This document shows positions 1 to 5,974 of a stretch of DNA of 6,126 bases, one piece after another. The stretch comes from Prevotella sp. UBA746. GTDB lineage: Bacteria; Bacteroidota; Bacteroidia; Bacteroidales; Bacteroidaceae. Positions within the stretch are counted from its first letter, which is position 1. The number at the start of each line of letters is the position of its first letter. The notes under the pieces are model-generated. The model saw only the letters and a program-made list of their open reading frames with translations, had not been told where the DNA came from and did no database searches. Location: positions 36,662 through 42,787 of the forward strand of contig DBKQ01000021.1 of assembly GCA_002298545.1 (NCBI GenBank). Direction: 5' to 3'. Made by a program: the position numbers and the translations under genes.

Positions 1-346
1 ATACATAGAACTGGTTGGTCTCTGTACCATCGTCAGAAATATAATACTTCAAACTTCCGTAGCTTGCATCATAGCTGCCAGATACTACAGAAACAACTTT
101 ACCCTTTACATATACTTCTGTATTCTCGTCGCCACCGTTCTCAATATATTTCAGTGCGCCGGCAACATTGAATGGATCAGCCTGTGTTCCTGTTCCTGGA
201 GGTTCTGCTGCCGGTGTATCAGGTGTATCCGGATTGTCTTCTCCCGGAATCTCGTAAGGTGCCGGAACATCCTCGCAACTTGTTAGCGAGGTGAATGAGA
301 ATGTGAGGGCTGCAATTGCCATCACTGAATATAATATCTTTTTCAT
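1..346 (-). CDS. Surface lipoprotein with DUF6359/OB-fold-like domain (partial, 3' end outside window)
   Basis: The gene starts at the ATG at 346 and stays open to the window edge, giving the first 115 residues. A Lys-rich start and hydrophobic stretch (residues 2-20) lead to a lipobox, LTSC, with Cys24 as the lipidation site. E25 and D26 follow, fitting the acidic signal for surface export in Bacteroidetes. A Pro/Thr/Asp-rich linker (about 34-50) precedes GTGTQADPFNVAGAL (51-65) and a strand-rich part with VYVKGKVVSVVSG and YYISDDGT. This matches, from memory, the start of DUF6359-type Bacteroidetes proteins, whose fold resembles nucleic-acid-binding OB folds. It lies 36 bp after the DUF5689 gene on the same strand and is probably the third gene of the receptor operon. 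The start is supported by the signal peptide; no Shine-Dalgarno sequence is present, as usual in this phylum. Ligand unknown. Export and lipidation are well supported; the family call is moderate. Confidence 0.8.
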   Translation of the reverse strand, partial: MKKILYSVMAIAALTFSFTSLTSCEDVPAPYEIPGEDNPDTPDTPAAEPPGTGTQADPFNVAGALKYIENGGDENTEVYVKGKVVSVVSGSYDASYGSLKYYISDDGTETNQFYV

Positions 347-382
347 AAATTATTCTTTTACGTTTTAATTATTGTTCTGTTA

Positions 383-1312
383 TTACTTAGTTTTATCCTC
401 GCCTGTCAAGATGTCGATGTCGCTCTCGCTGCGGAGAAGTATCTGCCAGGTGTAGCCATACTTTGAAGGATTTGTGGCATAAACGGTGAAGATACCTGTC
501 AGGTTTACTTTGCCCGTTGGCATTGCCTTGGCTGCGAAATCTGCGTATGAGCTGCTGCGAACTACCATCAGCGACTGAGCCTTACCGTTGATTTTCACCG
601 TGCGGCTCACTCCGTTTCCGGCATCTTTTTCAGCATCTGGTGCCCAAGCGAGCTTACCGTCTGCCTTATCCATCTCAACGTTCTTCAGAGTCATCAGCTT
701 GCCACGATGCGACTTGATATAAGCCTCATCCTTCAGCTTTGTTACGTCAAACTCCTCAGGCTCAACCTTTGAAGCATCGGCAGCACCAAGAATTCTGAAA
801 TGCTCATTCCATGTATTGAAGCTCATACGGCTCGGGAATGTTCTGCCACTGGTGTTAGTGTATGGAGTACCAATCTGAACATTATTTCCATAGATACCGA
901 TATAGAGTCCTTTAAGATTAACGAGAATCTCCTGTCCTACAGGGAGAACACCAAAGAGTCCACCCTTCTGGATACAGATAAGGATACCCTCACCGCTCTC
1001 ATCCTCAACGGCAACTTCGTTGTAGATATTGCTTGCGATGTCGTTGCCGGTGACGCGCACCTTCAACTGCCAGTCTTCGGTGATACGGATAGTATCATTG
1101 GCTACAGAGGAAGCAAGTTTGTCCACGGTCTGTGCCTTCAAGTCCTTAATAGATATAATCCTGTTGGGATCCTCCTGAATGTTGTTGTTGCCGTAAGGTG
1201 CAGTGGTAGAACCATTGGTAGGGTCGCTCCAGTCGTCATCCATACAAGATGTGGCAACACCGCTGAGCAGCATAGCCGCAACAATGAATTTTATATATTT
1301 AGCTATTTTCAT
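383..1312 (-). CDS. DUF5689 domain-containing surface lipoprotein
   Basis: A 309-residue lipoprotein. The signal peptide (residues 1-22) ends in the lipobox VATSC with Cys23. The next residues, MDDDW, are strongly acidic, matching the export signal that carries Bacteroidetes lipoproteins to the cell surface. From about residue 52 the protein follows the DUF5689 pattern: ISIKDLKAQ, then IRITEDWQLKVRVTGND, NEVAVEDESGEGILICI, LPVGQEILVNLKGLYIG and YGNNVQIGTPY. The second half (about 200-305: GKLMTLKNVEM, VVRSSSYADF, GKVNLTGIFTVY) looks like another small beta domain. Such repeated small barrels resemble OB folds, which suggests ligand binding, but the function of DUF5689 is not established. The start is 15 bp after the receptor stop, so the two are almost certainly co-transcribed. 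With no SusD-like gene nearby, this protein is a candidate surface partner or lid for the receptor. Length appears complete. Confidence 0.85.
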   Translation of the reverse strand: MKIAKYIKFIVAAMLLSGVATSCMDDDWSDPTNGSTTAPYGNNNIQEDPNRIISIKDLKAQTVDKLASSVANDTIRITEDWQLKVRVTGNDIASNIYNEVAVEDESGEGILICIQKGGLFGVLPVGQEILVNLKGLYIGIYGNNVQIGTPYTNTSGRTFPSRMSFNTWNEHFRILGAADASKVEPEEFDVTKLKDEAYIKSHRGKLMTLKNVEMDKADGKLAWAPDAEKDAGNGVSRTVKINGKAQSLMVVRSSSYADFAAKAMPTGKVNLTGIFTVYATNPSKYGYTWQILLRSESDIDILTGEDKTK

Positions 1313-1327
1313 TTCTTGAGAGTTTTT

Positions 1328-3907
1328 TTAGAATTTGTATGCGATGTTCAACATTCCGTTAGTGCCGTAGGCATAGAACTTCATTGGGTTCTTAGAGAAC
1401 TTATATGCACGTGCTGTTGCTGTTCCATCAGCCTTCGGAGTACTGTAGTCACTTCGGCTCTGCTCATATCCTCCAGTTACGATGTTCGTATTGTTCAGGA
1501 TATTCGTTACAGAGAGGTTGATAGACAGTGAACCGTGCTTCAGATAGATGCTTCTACCGATAGAACCGTCGATCATGAATCCGCCGTGTCCCTTTGCCTG
1601 AGCCAGGTTGCTGCGGATTGGTTCGTTGTTGAGAATATCGCCACGTACCTTGCATGAAGTCTGGTAACGGTAGTTTGGAGAATACGACAGATAGATGCGG
1701 TCGTAGTAGTTGGCATTGAGGTCTACGAACCATCCGCCACTGTGGTAGCTAAGTCCGAGACTTGCCGAAGTGAGTGGTGTTCCGCTCTCGCGCATACCTT
1801 TATTATATATATGGTCCTCAACAAGACCTTCGGCAACATCGCCGTAAACGGTAGCGTCTTGCGACTTCATATACTCCAGCTTACCGTCGTTCATGATCTT
1901 CGCATCGCTAATCTGTCCGATAAGTTTGATGTCGAATGCACTTGTAACCTTGAACTTCAGTCCTGCCTCAACACCATAATAAGACTTGTTCATGTCTGAG
2001 ATAGACACGTAAGTAAATGAGTTGATGTCGTCCATATAGAAGTTCTGCCAGTCGGTAGCATTTGTTACGCGGCTATAATAAGCATTGATATTGGCATGCA
2101 ACCAAGAGTTCTGCAACTGATAACCCACCTCTGCATTGAACACACGCTCATTCTTCAGATTGCGGATAAAGTTGTTGTTGATTTCAGGAGAGATAAACGC
2201 TGCCTTAGCCTGCGGTGCCCTGTGCTCATAGCCGAGACCGAGGGTGAAGGTGTTTCCTCTGCCGAGGTTCACGTTGGCACCGAACTTAAATCCGCCGTCG
2301 ATAAACTGTGCTGTATGACTCTTGCCATAAGAGTTGTTCTTTGCAAGACCGTTGCGCATCTTTCCTTCGCGCTGCATAGCAGTGTAGCCCAACTTGGCAG
2401 CAACCATGTAATGCAGGTTGCCGAAGTTCTCGGCATAGCTTGTCCACAGTTTTCCATTGTTTACAAAGAGGTTGTAGTTGTATCCGAACTTGTCGTCTTC
2501 CTTAACGATACCGTTAGGGTTGTTCAAGTCATACTGCACCTCGTCAGCATCCGGAGCATAAGTACCGATGGCATAAGTGTTCACGTTGTGGAACTGTGTA
2601 GCACCGAGCAAATCCTCCATCGTCTGATAGTGCATACCCTTGTTTGTAGCACCGATGATACCGATGTTCCAAGTCTTGTCCTTGTCAATCTGCTTGTTGA
2701 AAGTAGACGAAAGGGCGATGTTCAAGGCATTGTTGTGTTTAGCCTGGATATAATACATGGCATCCTGTCCCTGAGCGGCAGCCTGCTTGTTGCAGTAGTA
2801 GAGGCGATCCCAGTCAATCTGGCGGTTTGCCTTTGCGCCAGACCAGTAATCGTAAGCCTCCTGCCAATTAGCGAGAGCCGCTGAGTTACGATAAGAAGTA
2901 TTTGTCTCATCCCAGATGTCATAATAGCTACTTGGCATATTCTTCCAGTAGTTAGGATGAGGGTTGTCGGCATTGTTGTAGTTCAGCTTCGTGCTCTTGT
3001 ACATACTGTATCTGCCGAGTACGGAAGTCGTCAGTTTGTCGTTGTCCGAAATCTTCCAGTCCCATGTAAGGAGAGCCGTAGGCGCAAAGTCGTTCACGAT
3101 GCGCGAGTTGCGCTTCTTGCCGTTCTGATAACCCCAGTAAGGATTGTAGTACCTGTCGTTAGCCATCCAATACATCTCGTCGGTACCTGCACCCTGGGAT
3201 GCACGCTCCGTAGGGTTACCCCATGTAGTGAGCGAGAGCGAATGAGTGCCGTCGCCGAAAACCTTCTGCACACCGAGGAAGTAAGACAGAGAGTTATAGA
3301 ATGTTCCCTCTACGTATCCCTCGTTCGCCCAGCGGTATGTAACGTTTCCGGAGAAAGCCCATCCACGGTTGCTCAGTCCGGTGTTGAAGGTGTACATGCC
3401 GCGCAAGGTATAGCTGCGGTTAGCACCGGTCAGTGTGATGCGGTGTCCTGCCGGCATTGATGCCGGACGGAAGTTGTAGTTGTTGGAGCCTGCCATTCCT
3501 GGCATTGAAAAATTGTTCGACTCGAACGGCAGGGCGAATTCCTGATTCTTTGTCTGCTGGTTCAGTCCGCCGACATTAGAGAAGCGGAACTGTCCCGTCT
3601 CCATATCATTCATTGGAACGCCGTTGACATAAACGTCGTTGTACTTCTGGTCGAACGCGCGGTAGCGGAAGCGCACCGGCGAGAAGAGGTAGCCCACCTC
3701 ACTTGCGTAAATGTTGTTGTTGGAGTTGACGATGGTCACATTCTGCGACATGTCGTCATCCTCTCCGAGCTGTGCCTCAGTGAACGTGAAAGCCGACTCC
3801 GAGAGAGCCGCACTTCGCTGTCCGATAGAATCAGCGGGATTCTGTGCCTGAGCCAAAGAAGCGGAGCATAACGCCATCACGGCTAATTTCAGATTCTTTT
3901 GCTTCAT
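1328..3907 (-). CDS. TonB-dependent outer-membrane receptor (short N terminus, no SusD partner visible)
   Basis: An 859-residue outer-membrane protein. The signal peptide is residues 1-21 with likely cleavage after AQA, leaving QNPADS at the mature N terminus. Residues about 40-150 form a plug-like region containing VRFRYRAFDQKYNDVYVNGVPMND (78-101), the Bacteroidetes version of the plug motif in which a ring of substrate-side loops surrounds an NGVPMND turn. The rest is a beta-barrel rich in aromatic residues and alternating strands, ending in NIAYKF; the terminal Phe fits recognition by the outer-membrane assembly machinery. The usual N-terminal carboxypeptidase-regulatory-like domain of SusC-type receptors is absent, and no clear TonB box can be pointed to, though FTFTEAQLGEDDD (40-52) lies where one would be. 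It is the first gene of the operon, 25-30 nt after a good promoter. It should import a bulky substrate using TonB energy. Substrate unknown; neighbours suggest a nucleic-acid-derived or other phosphodiester compound (inference). Confidence 0.9.
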   Translation of the reverse strand: MKQKNLKLAVMALCSASLAQAQNPADSIGQRSAALSESAFTFTEAQLGEDDDMSQNVTIVNSNNNIYASEVGYLFSPVRFRYRAFDQKYNDVYVNGVPMNDMETGQFRFSNVGGLNQQTKNQEFALPFESNNFSMPGMAGSNNYNFRPASMPAGHRITLTGANRSYTLRGMYTFNTGLSNRGWAFSGNVTYRWANEGYVEGTFYNSLSYFLGVQKVFGDGTHSLSLTTWGNPTERASQGAGTDEMYWMANDRYYNPYWGYQNGKKRNSRIVNDFAPTALLTWDWKISDNDKLTTSVLGRYSMYKSTKLNYNNADNPHPNYWKNMPSSYYDIWDETNTSYRNSAALANWQEAYDYWSGAKANRQIDWDRLYYCNKQAAAQGQDAMYYIQAKHNNALNIALSSTFNKQIDKDKTWNIGIIGATNKGMHYQTMEDLLGATQFHNVNTYAIGTYAPDADEVQYDLNNPNGIVKEDDKFGYNYNLFVNNGKLWTSYAENFGNLHYMVAAKLGYTAMQREGKMRNGLAKNNSYGKSHTAQFIDGGFKFGANVNLGRGNTFTLGLGYEHRAPQAKAAFISPEINNNFIRNLKNERVFNAEVGYQLQNSWLHANINAYYSRVTNATDWQNFYMDDINSFTYVSISDMNKSYYGVEAGLKFKVTSAFDIKLIGQISDAKIMNDGKLEYMKSQDATVYGDVAEGLVEDHIYNKGMRESGTPLTSASLGLSYHSGGWFVDLNANYYDRIYLSYSPNYRYQTSCKVRGDILNNEPIRSNLAQAKGHGGFMIDGSIGRSIYLKHGSLSINLSVTNILNNTNIVTGGYEQSRSDYSTPKADGTATARAYKFSKNPMKFYAYGTNGMLNIAYKF

Positions 3908-3931
3908 AAATCAGTGTTAAATTAAGTCCGA

Positions 3932-3963
3932 CAAAGATAAGCTTTTTATGAATATCCAACAAA
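3932..3963 (-). promoter_or_regulatory. Bacteroidetes-type promoter of the receptor operon
   Basis: Read on the minus strand, TTTG (3960-3963) is followed after exactly 20 bp by TATCTTTG (3932-3939). This fits the known Bacteroidetes housekeeping promoter (-33 TTTG, 19-21 bp, -7 TAnnTTTG) at every conserved position. The -7 box ends 24 bp before the receptor ATG at 3907, so the leader would be short, around 20 nt, with little room for a riboswitch or attenuator. The motif is seen; its activity is inferred. Confidence 0.75.
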
Positions 3964-4078
3964 TATTATGACTAAATAATTCCTCCTCCTGTCATGGTTA
4001 TTACAATTTTAACGTATTTGTAACAAAAAACCATTGATTTATATGATGTAAAATTATAATAAAATGAAATTTAATTCT

Positions 4079-4086
4079 TACCTTTG
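4079..4086 (+). promoter_or_regulatory. Probable -7 box of the nuclease gene promoter
   Basis: TACCTTTG matches the Bacteroidetes -7 consensus TAnnTTTG in full. The expected -33 TTTG is not exact: at the right distance there is only AT-rich sequence (TTAT at 4054-4057, spacing 21). The box ends 54 bp before the chosen ATG at 4141, giving a leader of roughly 45-50 nt. It also overlaps the TTG at 4084, which argues against that codon as a translation start. Confidence 0.55.
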
Positions 4087-4140
4087 CCCCGATACGAGAA
4101 AAAACATTGCTTACGTGGAAAAACAATAATATATATGATA

Positions 4141-5190
4141 ATGAAAAATTTAAAAATCTTTTTAGCTCTTGCCCTGTGCCTTGTATCGCTCGGCAGCATG
4201 GCACAGAAGAAGTATTCATGTTATGCCGTGGGGTTCTACAACCAGGAGAACCTCTTCGACACTTGTCATGACGAGGGGAAACGCGACTACGATTTCCTTC
4301 CTAACGGCTCTTACCGCTGGAACGGAATGAAGTACACCCACAAGCTTCACAACATGGCGCGTGCCCTTGCTGATATGGGAACAGATAAGTTGCCAGGTGT
4401 TGGCTGCGCTGTTATCGGACTGAGTGAGGTGGAGAACCACAAGGTGCTCGACGACCTTACGGCTCAGGAACCGCTGAAGGCCCGCGGATATAAATATGTG
4501 CATATCGAGGGACTAGACCGCCGTGGCATCGACTGTGCCCTACTCTATAATCCGGCACTCTTCAGCGTGCGCAATGCCAAGCTCGTGCCTTACGTTCAGG
4601 AGCAGAAAAAGGACAGTGCGTTCCTTACCCGTGGATTCCTTACCGTCAGCGGTACGCTTGCCGGAGAACACGTTGCTTTCGTGGTTTGCCACTGGCCGAG
4701 CCGTGCGGCTACTTCCTTCTATCGCGAATCGGGCGGCAGACAGGTAAGGGCATTGAAGGATTCCCTGCTCCGCGACGATCCGAAAGTTAAGGTGTTTGTC
4801 ATGGGCGATATGAACGATGACCCTACGAACAAGAGTATGACCGAGGCTCTCGGCTGCAAGCCAGAGATTGACGAAGTGGGCAAGGACAATATGTACAACC
4901 CATTCTACAATATCCTGGCAAAGGAAGGACAGGGCACACTGTTCTATTCCGGCTCGTGGAATCTGTTCGACCAGATTGTGATGACTCCTAACCTTCTGAA
5001 CAAAAAAGGTAAAAAGGATTTCTCTACTCTCAAATTCTTCAAGAACCAGATTTTCCATCGCGACTACCTTATACAGAACGAGGGAAAATACAAGGGCGCG
5101 CCTAAGCGTACGCATGCCGGCGGTTCTTGGCTCGACGGATATAGCGACCACCTGCCGGTTGTGGTGTATCTGTTGAAGGAAGCGAAGTGA
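4141..5190 (+). CDS. Exported endonuclease/exonuclease/phosphatase (EEP) family protein
   Basis: A 349-residue metal-dependent phosphodiesterase or nuclease of the EEP (DNase I-like) superfamily. The ATG at 4141 gives a clean signal peptide (MKNLKIFLALALCLVSLGSMA, cut before Gln22); the ATG at 4135 is a possible alternative, while an upstream TTG at 4084 lies in the -7 promoter box and is rejected. Family motifs are all present in order: FYNQENLFD (32-40, Asn34 and Glu36), GLSEVENHKVLDDL (93-106, metal-binding Glu), DRRGIDCALLYNP (126-138), VCHWPSRA (182-189, catalytic-type His184), MGDMNDDP (221-228, Asp223 and Asn225), a FDQIVMTP segment, and GYSDHLPV (333-340, Asp336-His337). The HWPSR form is typical of extracellular nuclease-like members. 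It acts in the periplasm or outside the cell. It is divergent from the receptor operon, suggesting it prepares substrate for that receptor. Nucleic acid is the likeliest substrate, but EEP enzymes also cleave phospholipids and inositol phosphates. Confidence 0.88.
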   Translation: MKNLKIFLALALCLVSLGSMAQKKYSCYAVGFYNQENLFDTCHDEGKRDYDFLPNGSYRWNGMKYTHKLHNMARALADMGTDKLPGVGCAVIGLSEVENHKVLDDLTAQEPLKARGYKYVHIEGLDRRGIDCALLYNPALFSVRNAKLVPYVQEQKKDSAFLTRGFLTVSGTLAGEHVAFVVCHWPSRAATSFYRESGGRQVRALKDSLLRDDPKVKVFVMGDMNDDPTNKSMTEALGCKPEIDEVGKDNMYNPFYNILAKEGQGTLFYSGSWNLFDQIVMTPNLLNKKGKKDFSTLKFFKNQIFHRDYLIQNEGKYKGAPKRTHAGGSWLDGYSDHLPVVVYLLKEAK

Positions 5191-5202
5191 AAAAAATAAG
5201 AA

Positions 5203-5231
5203 AACCCACCCTAACCCTCCCGAAGGGAGGG
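5203..5231 (-). repeat. GC-rich palindromic/G-rich repeat, copy A (inverted)
   Basis: This 29-bp element starts 12 bp after the nuclease stop. Read on the minus strand it is CCCTCCC, TTC, GGGAGGG, TTA, GGGTGGGTT, differing from copy B at three positions and from copy C at two. On the plus strand CCCTCCC (5215-5221) pairs with GGGAGGG (5225-5231) around a GAA loop, a perfect 7-bp stem. The hairpin is followed by purines rather than a T run, so it is not a classical intrinsic terminator, although it could still slow or protect the 3' end of the nuclease mRNA. Similar elements are widely scattered in Bacteroidetes genomes (general knowledge). Confidence 0.85.
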
Positions 5232-5284
5232 AAAGAAGAAAAGAGGAAGAAAGTTACTATTGTTTTAAATATAATAAATTATTC

Positions 5285-5974
5285 ATGAAAAAATATAACG
5301 AATTACAAAACAAAGGTAATTCCATTCCCTCCCTTAGGGAGGGCCAGGGTGGGTTCTTACAAGACAAAGGTAATTCCACTCCCTCCCTTGGGGAGGGTTG
5401 GGGTGGGTTCTTAGAACTTCATCCTCTCGAGCCTTTTCTGCCAGAAAAAGCATGGCTGCTGATGCTCGGCAGTTTTCCACCGTCTAAAAAGAGATGGAGC
5501 ATGGATTTCTTCTATCCTAACTTCATTAATGATATGTGGAGGATATTCGGAATACTCTTCTTTAACGACAAGGACCACTTTGTGGATATAGAAAACAAAA
5601 GGTTCAAAAAGAATATGCTTGTTGACTTCCTCTCGAAAGAGGGCGTAGCCCTTTACGATACGGCATGCGCCGTCAGACGGACTAAGAATACGGCTTCCGA
5701 CAAGGACCTTGAGGTGGTTAAACCTACTGATCTTGATGCCCTACTTTCAAAACTGCCACATTGTACAACGGTTATCACTACGGGCGAAAAGGCTGCAACT
5801 GTCTTTGCCTCTCATTTCGGATGCCCTGTGCCAAAGGTGGGAACGTCGGTGGATTTTTCTTTCAAAGGAAAACAAATGAAACTCTTCCGTATGCCAAGCA
5901 GTTCAAGGGCTTACCCTATGAAACTTGAAAAGAAAGCGGAAATGTACAAGATTGGATTAGAGAGGAGAGATTAG
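5285..5974 (+). CDS. Uracil-DNA-glycosylase-superfamily protein with repeat-derived N terminus
   Basis: A 229-residue cytoplasmic DNA-repair-type protein. The glycosylase core begins near residue 45. LLMLGSFPPSKKRW (58-71) is motif A, FFYPNFINDMWRIFG (75-89) follows as in Mug and hypoxanthine-DNA-glycosylase relatives, ITTGEKAA (164-171) is a central strand-turn, and FRMPSSSRAYPM (201-212) is motif B. These enzymes remove deaminated or mismatched bases from DNA. GSFPP lacks the Asn or Asp seen in GINPG or GEAPG motifs, so the exact base specificity is uncertain. Residues 7-42 are two 18-residue repeats encoded by a GC-rich tandem repeat and have no place in the fold; relatives normally start close to residue 44. 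No ATG lies between the repeats and Met60, and Met60 is inside motif A's strand, so the start at 5285 is the only workable one. The last five codons and the stop also lie in a different DNA repeat. No clear promoter was seen; read-through from the nuclease gene 94 bp upstream is possible. Confidence 0.82.
   Translation: MKKYNELQNKGNSIPSLREGQGGFLQDKGNSTPSLGEGWGGFLELHPLEPFLPEKAWLLMLGSFPPSKKRWSMDFFYPNFINDMWRIFGILFFNDKDHFVDIENKRFKKNMLVDFLSKEGVALYDTACAVRRTKNTASDKDLEVVKPTDLDALLSKLPHCTTVITTGEKAATVFASHFGCPVPKVGTSVDFSFKGKQMKLFRMPSSSRAYPMKLEKKAEMYKIGLERRD
5327..5355 (+). repeat. GC-rich palindromic/G-rich repeat, copy B (inside coding region)
   Basis: The copy has CCCTCCC (5327-5333), loop TTA, GGGAGGG (5337-5343), then CCA and GGGTGGG (5347-5353). 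The first two tracts form a perfect 7-bp hairpin. The G part, GGGAGGGCCAGGGTGGG (5337-5353), meets the G-quadruplex pattern with loops of 1, 3 and 1 nt on the coding strand, so it would be present in the mRNA, 42 nt after the start codon. Confidence 0.85.
5381..5409 (+). repeat. GC-rich palindromic/G-rich repeat, copy C (inside coding region)
   Basis: The copy has CCCTCCC (5381-5387), loop TTG, GGGAGGG (5391-5397), then TTG and GGGTGGG (5401-5407). The hairpin stem is again perfect, and the four G tracts again allow a G-quadruplex on the coding strand. It is the closest of the two coding copies to copy A (27 of 29 positions). Confidence 0.85.

Larger units (their letters stand above)
3908..4140. 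other. Divergent intergenic region between receptor operon and nuclease gene
   Basis: This AT-rich stretch of 233 bp separates two divergently transcribed units and holds a promoter for each: a complete one for the minus strand at 3932-3963 and a -7 box for the plus strand at 4079-4086. The roughly 115 bp between them is free of genes and could hold an operator, but no convincing inverted repeat or regulator site could be picked out by eye. An AGGAGGAGG run on the minus strand near 3981-3990 leads to no plausible gene. Confidence 0.6.
5303..5410 (+). repeat. 54-bp tandem repeat, two units, translated in frame
   Basis: Unit 1 is 5303-5356 and unit 2 is 5357-5410; a third unit begins with TTA (5411-5413) and then diverges. 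The units differ at 6 of 54 positions, all transitions. Being 18 codons long, the repeat keeps frame and encodes LQNKGNSIPSLREGQGGF and LQDKGNSTPSLGEGWGGF (residues 7-24 and 25-42). Each unit carries one copy of the GC-rich 29-bp element also found in inverted orientation at 5203-5231. This looks like a tandem duplication of an already inserted element, rather than two separate insertions, because the flanking AT-rich part is duplicated too. Confidence 0.9.

Noticed and set aside
800..1531. Long plus-strand reading frame of 243 codons opposite the DUF5689 gene and the receptor 3' end.
   Set aside because: It is the antisense shadow of two genes with clear family motifs; its translation is Cys/Val/Ile-rich with no recognisable domain, and it crosses a gene boundary on the other strand.
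2096..3460. Two plus-strand reading frames (262 and 167 codons) opposite the receptor gene.
   Set aside because: They are antisense to the receptor and have low-complexity Val/Leu/Ser-rich translations without domains or signals.
3972..3995. AGGAGGAGG on the minus strand as a ribosome binding site for a small gene.
   Set aside because: No start codon at a suitable distance opens a frame of meaningful length; the nearby ATG (3995) precedes the motif and ends after seven codons. Shine-Dalgarno use is also rare in this phylum.
4084..4140. A longer form of the nuclease starting at a TTG at 4084.
   Set aside because: The TTG lies within the TACCTTTG promoter box, and the extra 19 residues (charged, with Cys and His) would sit before a complete signal peptide that starts at 4141.
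4540..5151. Minus-strand reading frame of 203 codons opposite the nuclease gene.
   Set aside because: The plus-strand frame has all EEP motifs in order; the opposite frame has no recognisable features and no promoter.
5203..5231. Copy A as an intrinsic terminator for the nuclease gene.
   Set aside because: The stem is good, but the following sequence on the plus strand is AAAGAAGAAAAGAGG, with no T tract. It is recorded as a repeat, not a terminator.
5303..5410. The two regular repeats as the start of a CRISPR array.
   Set aside because: The units are directly adjacent with no spacers, are translated as part of a gene, and there are only two.
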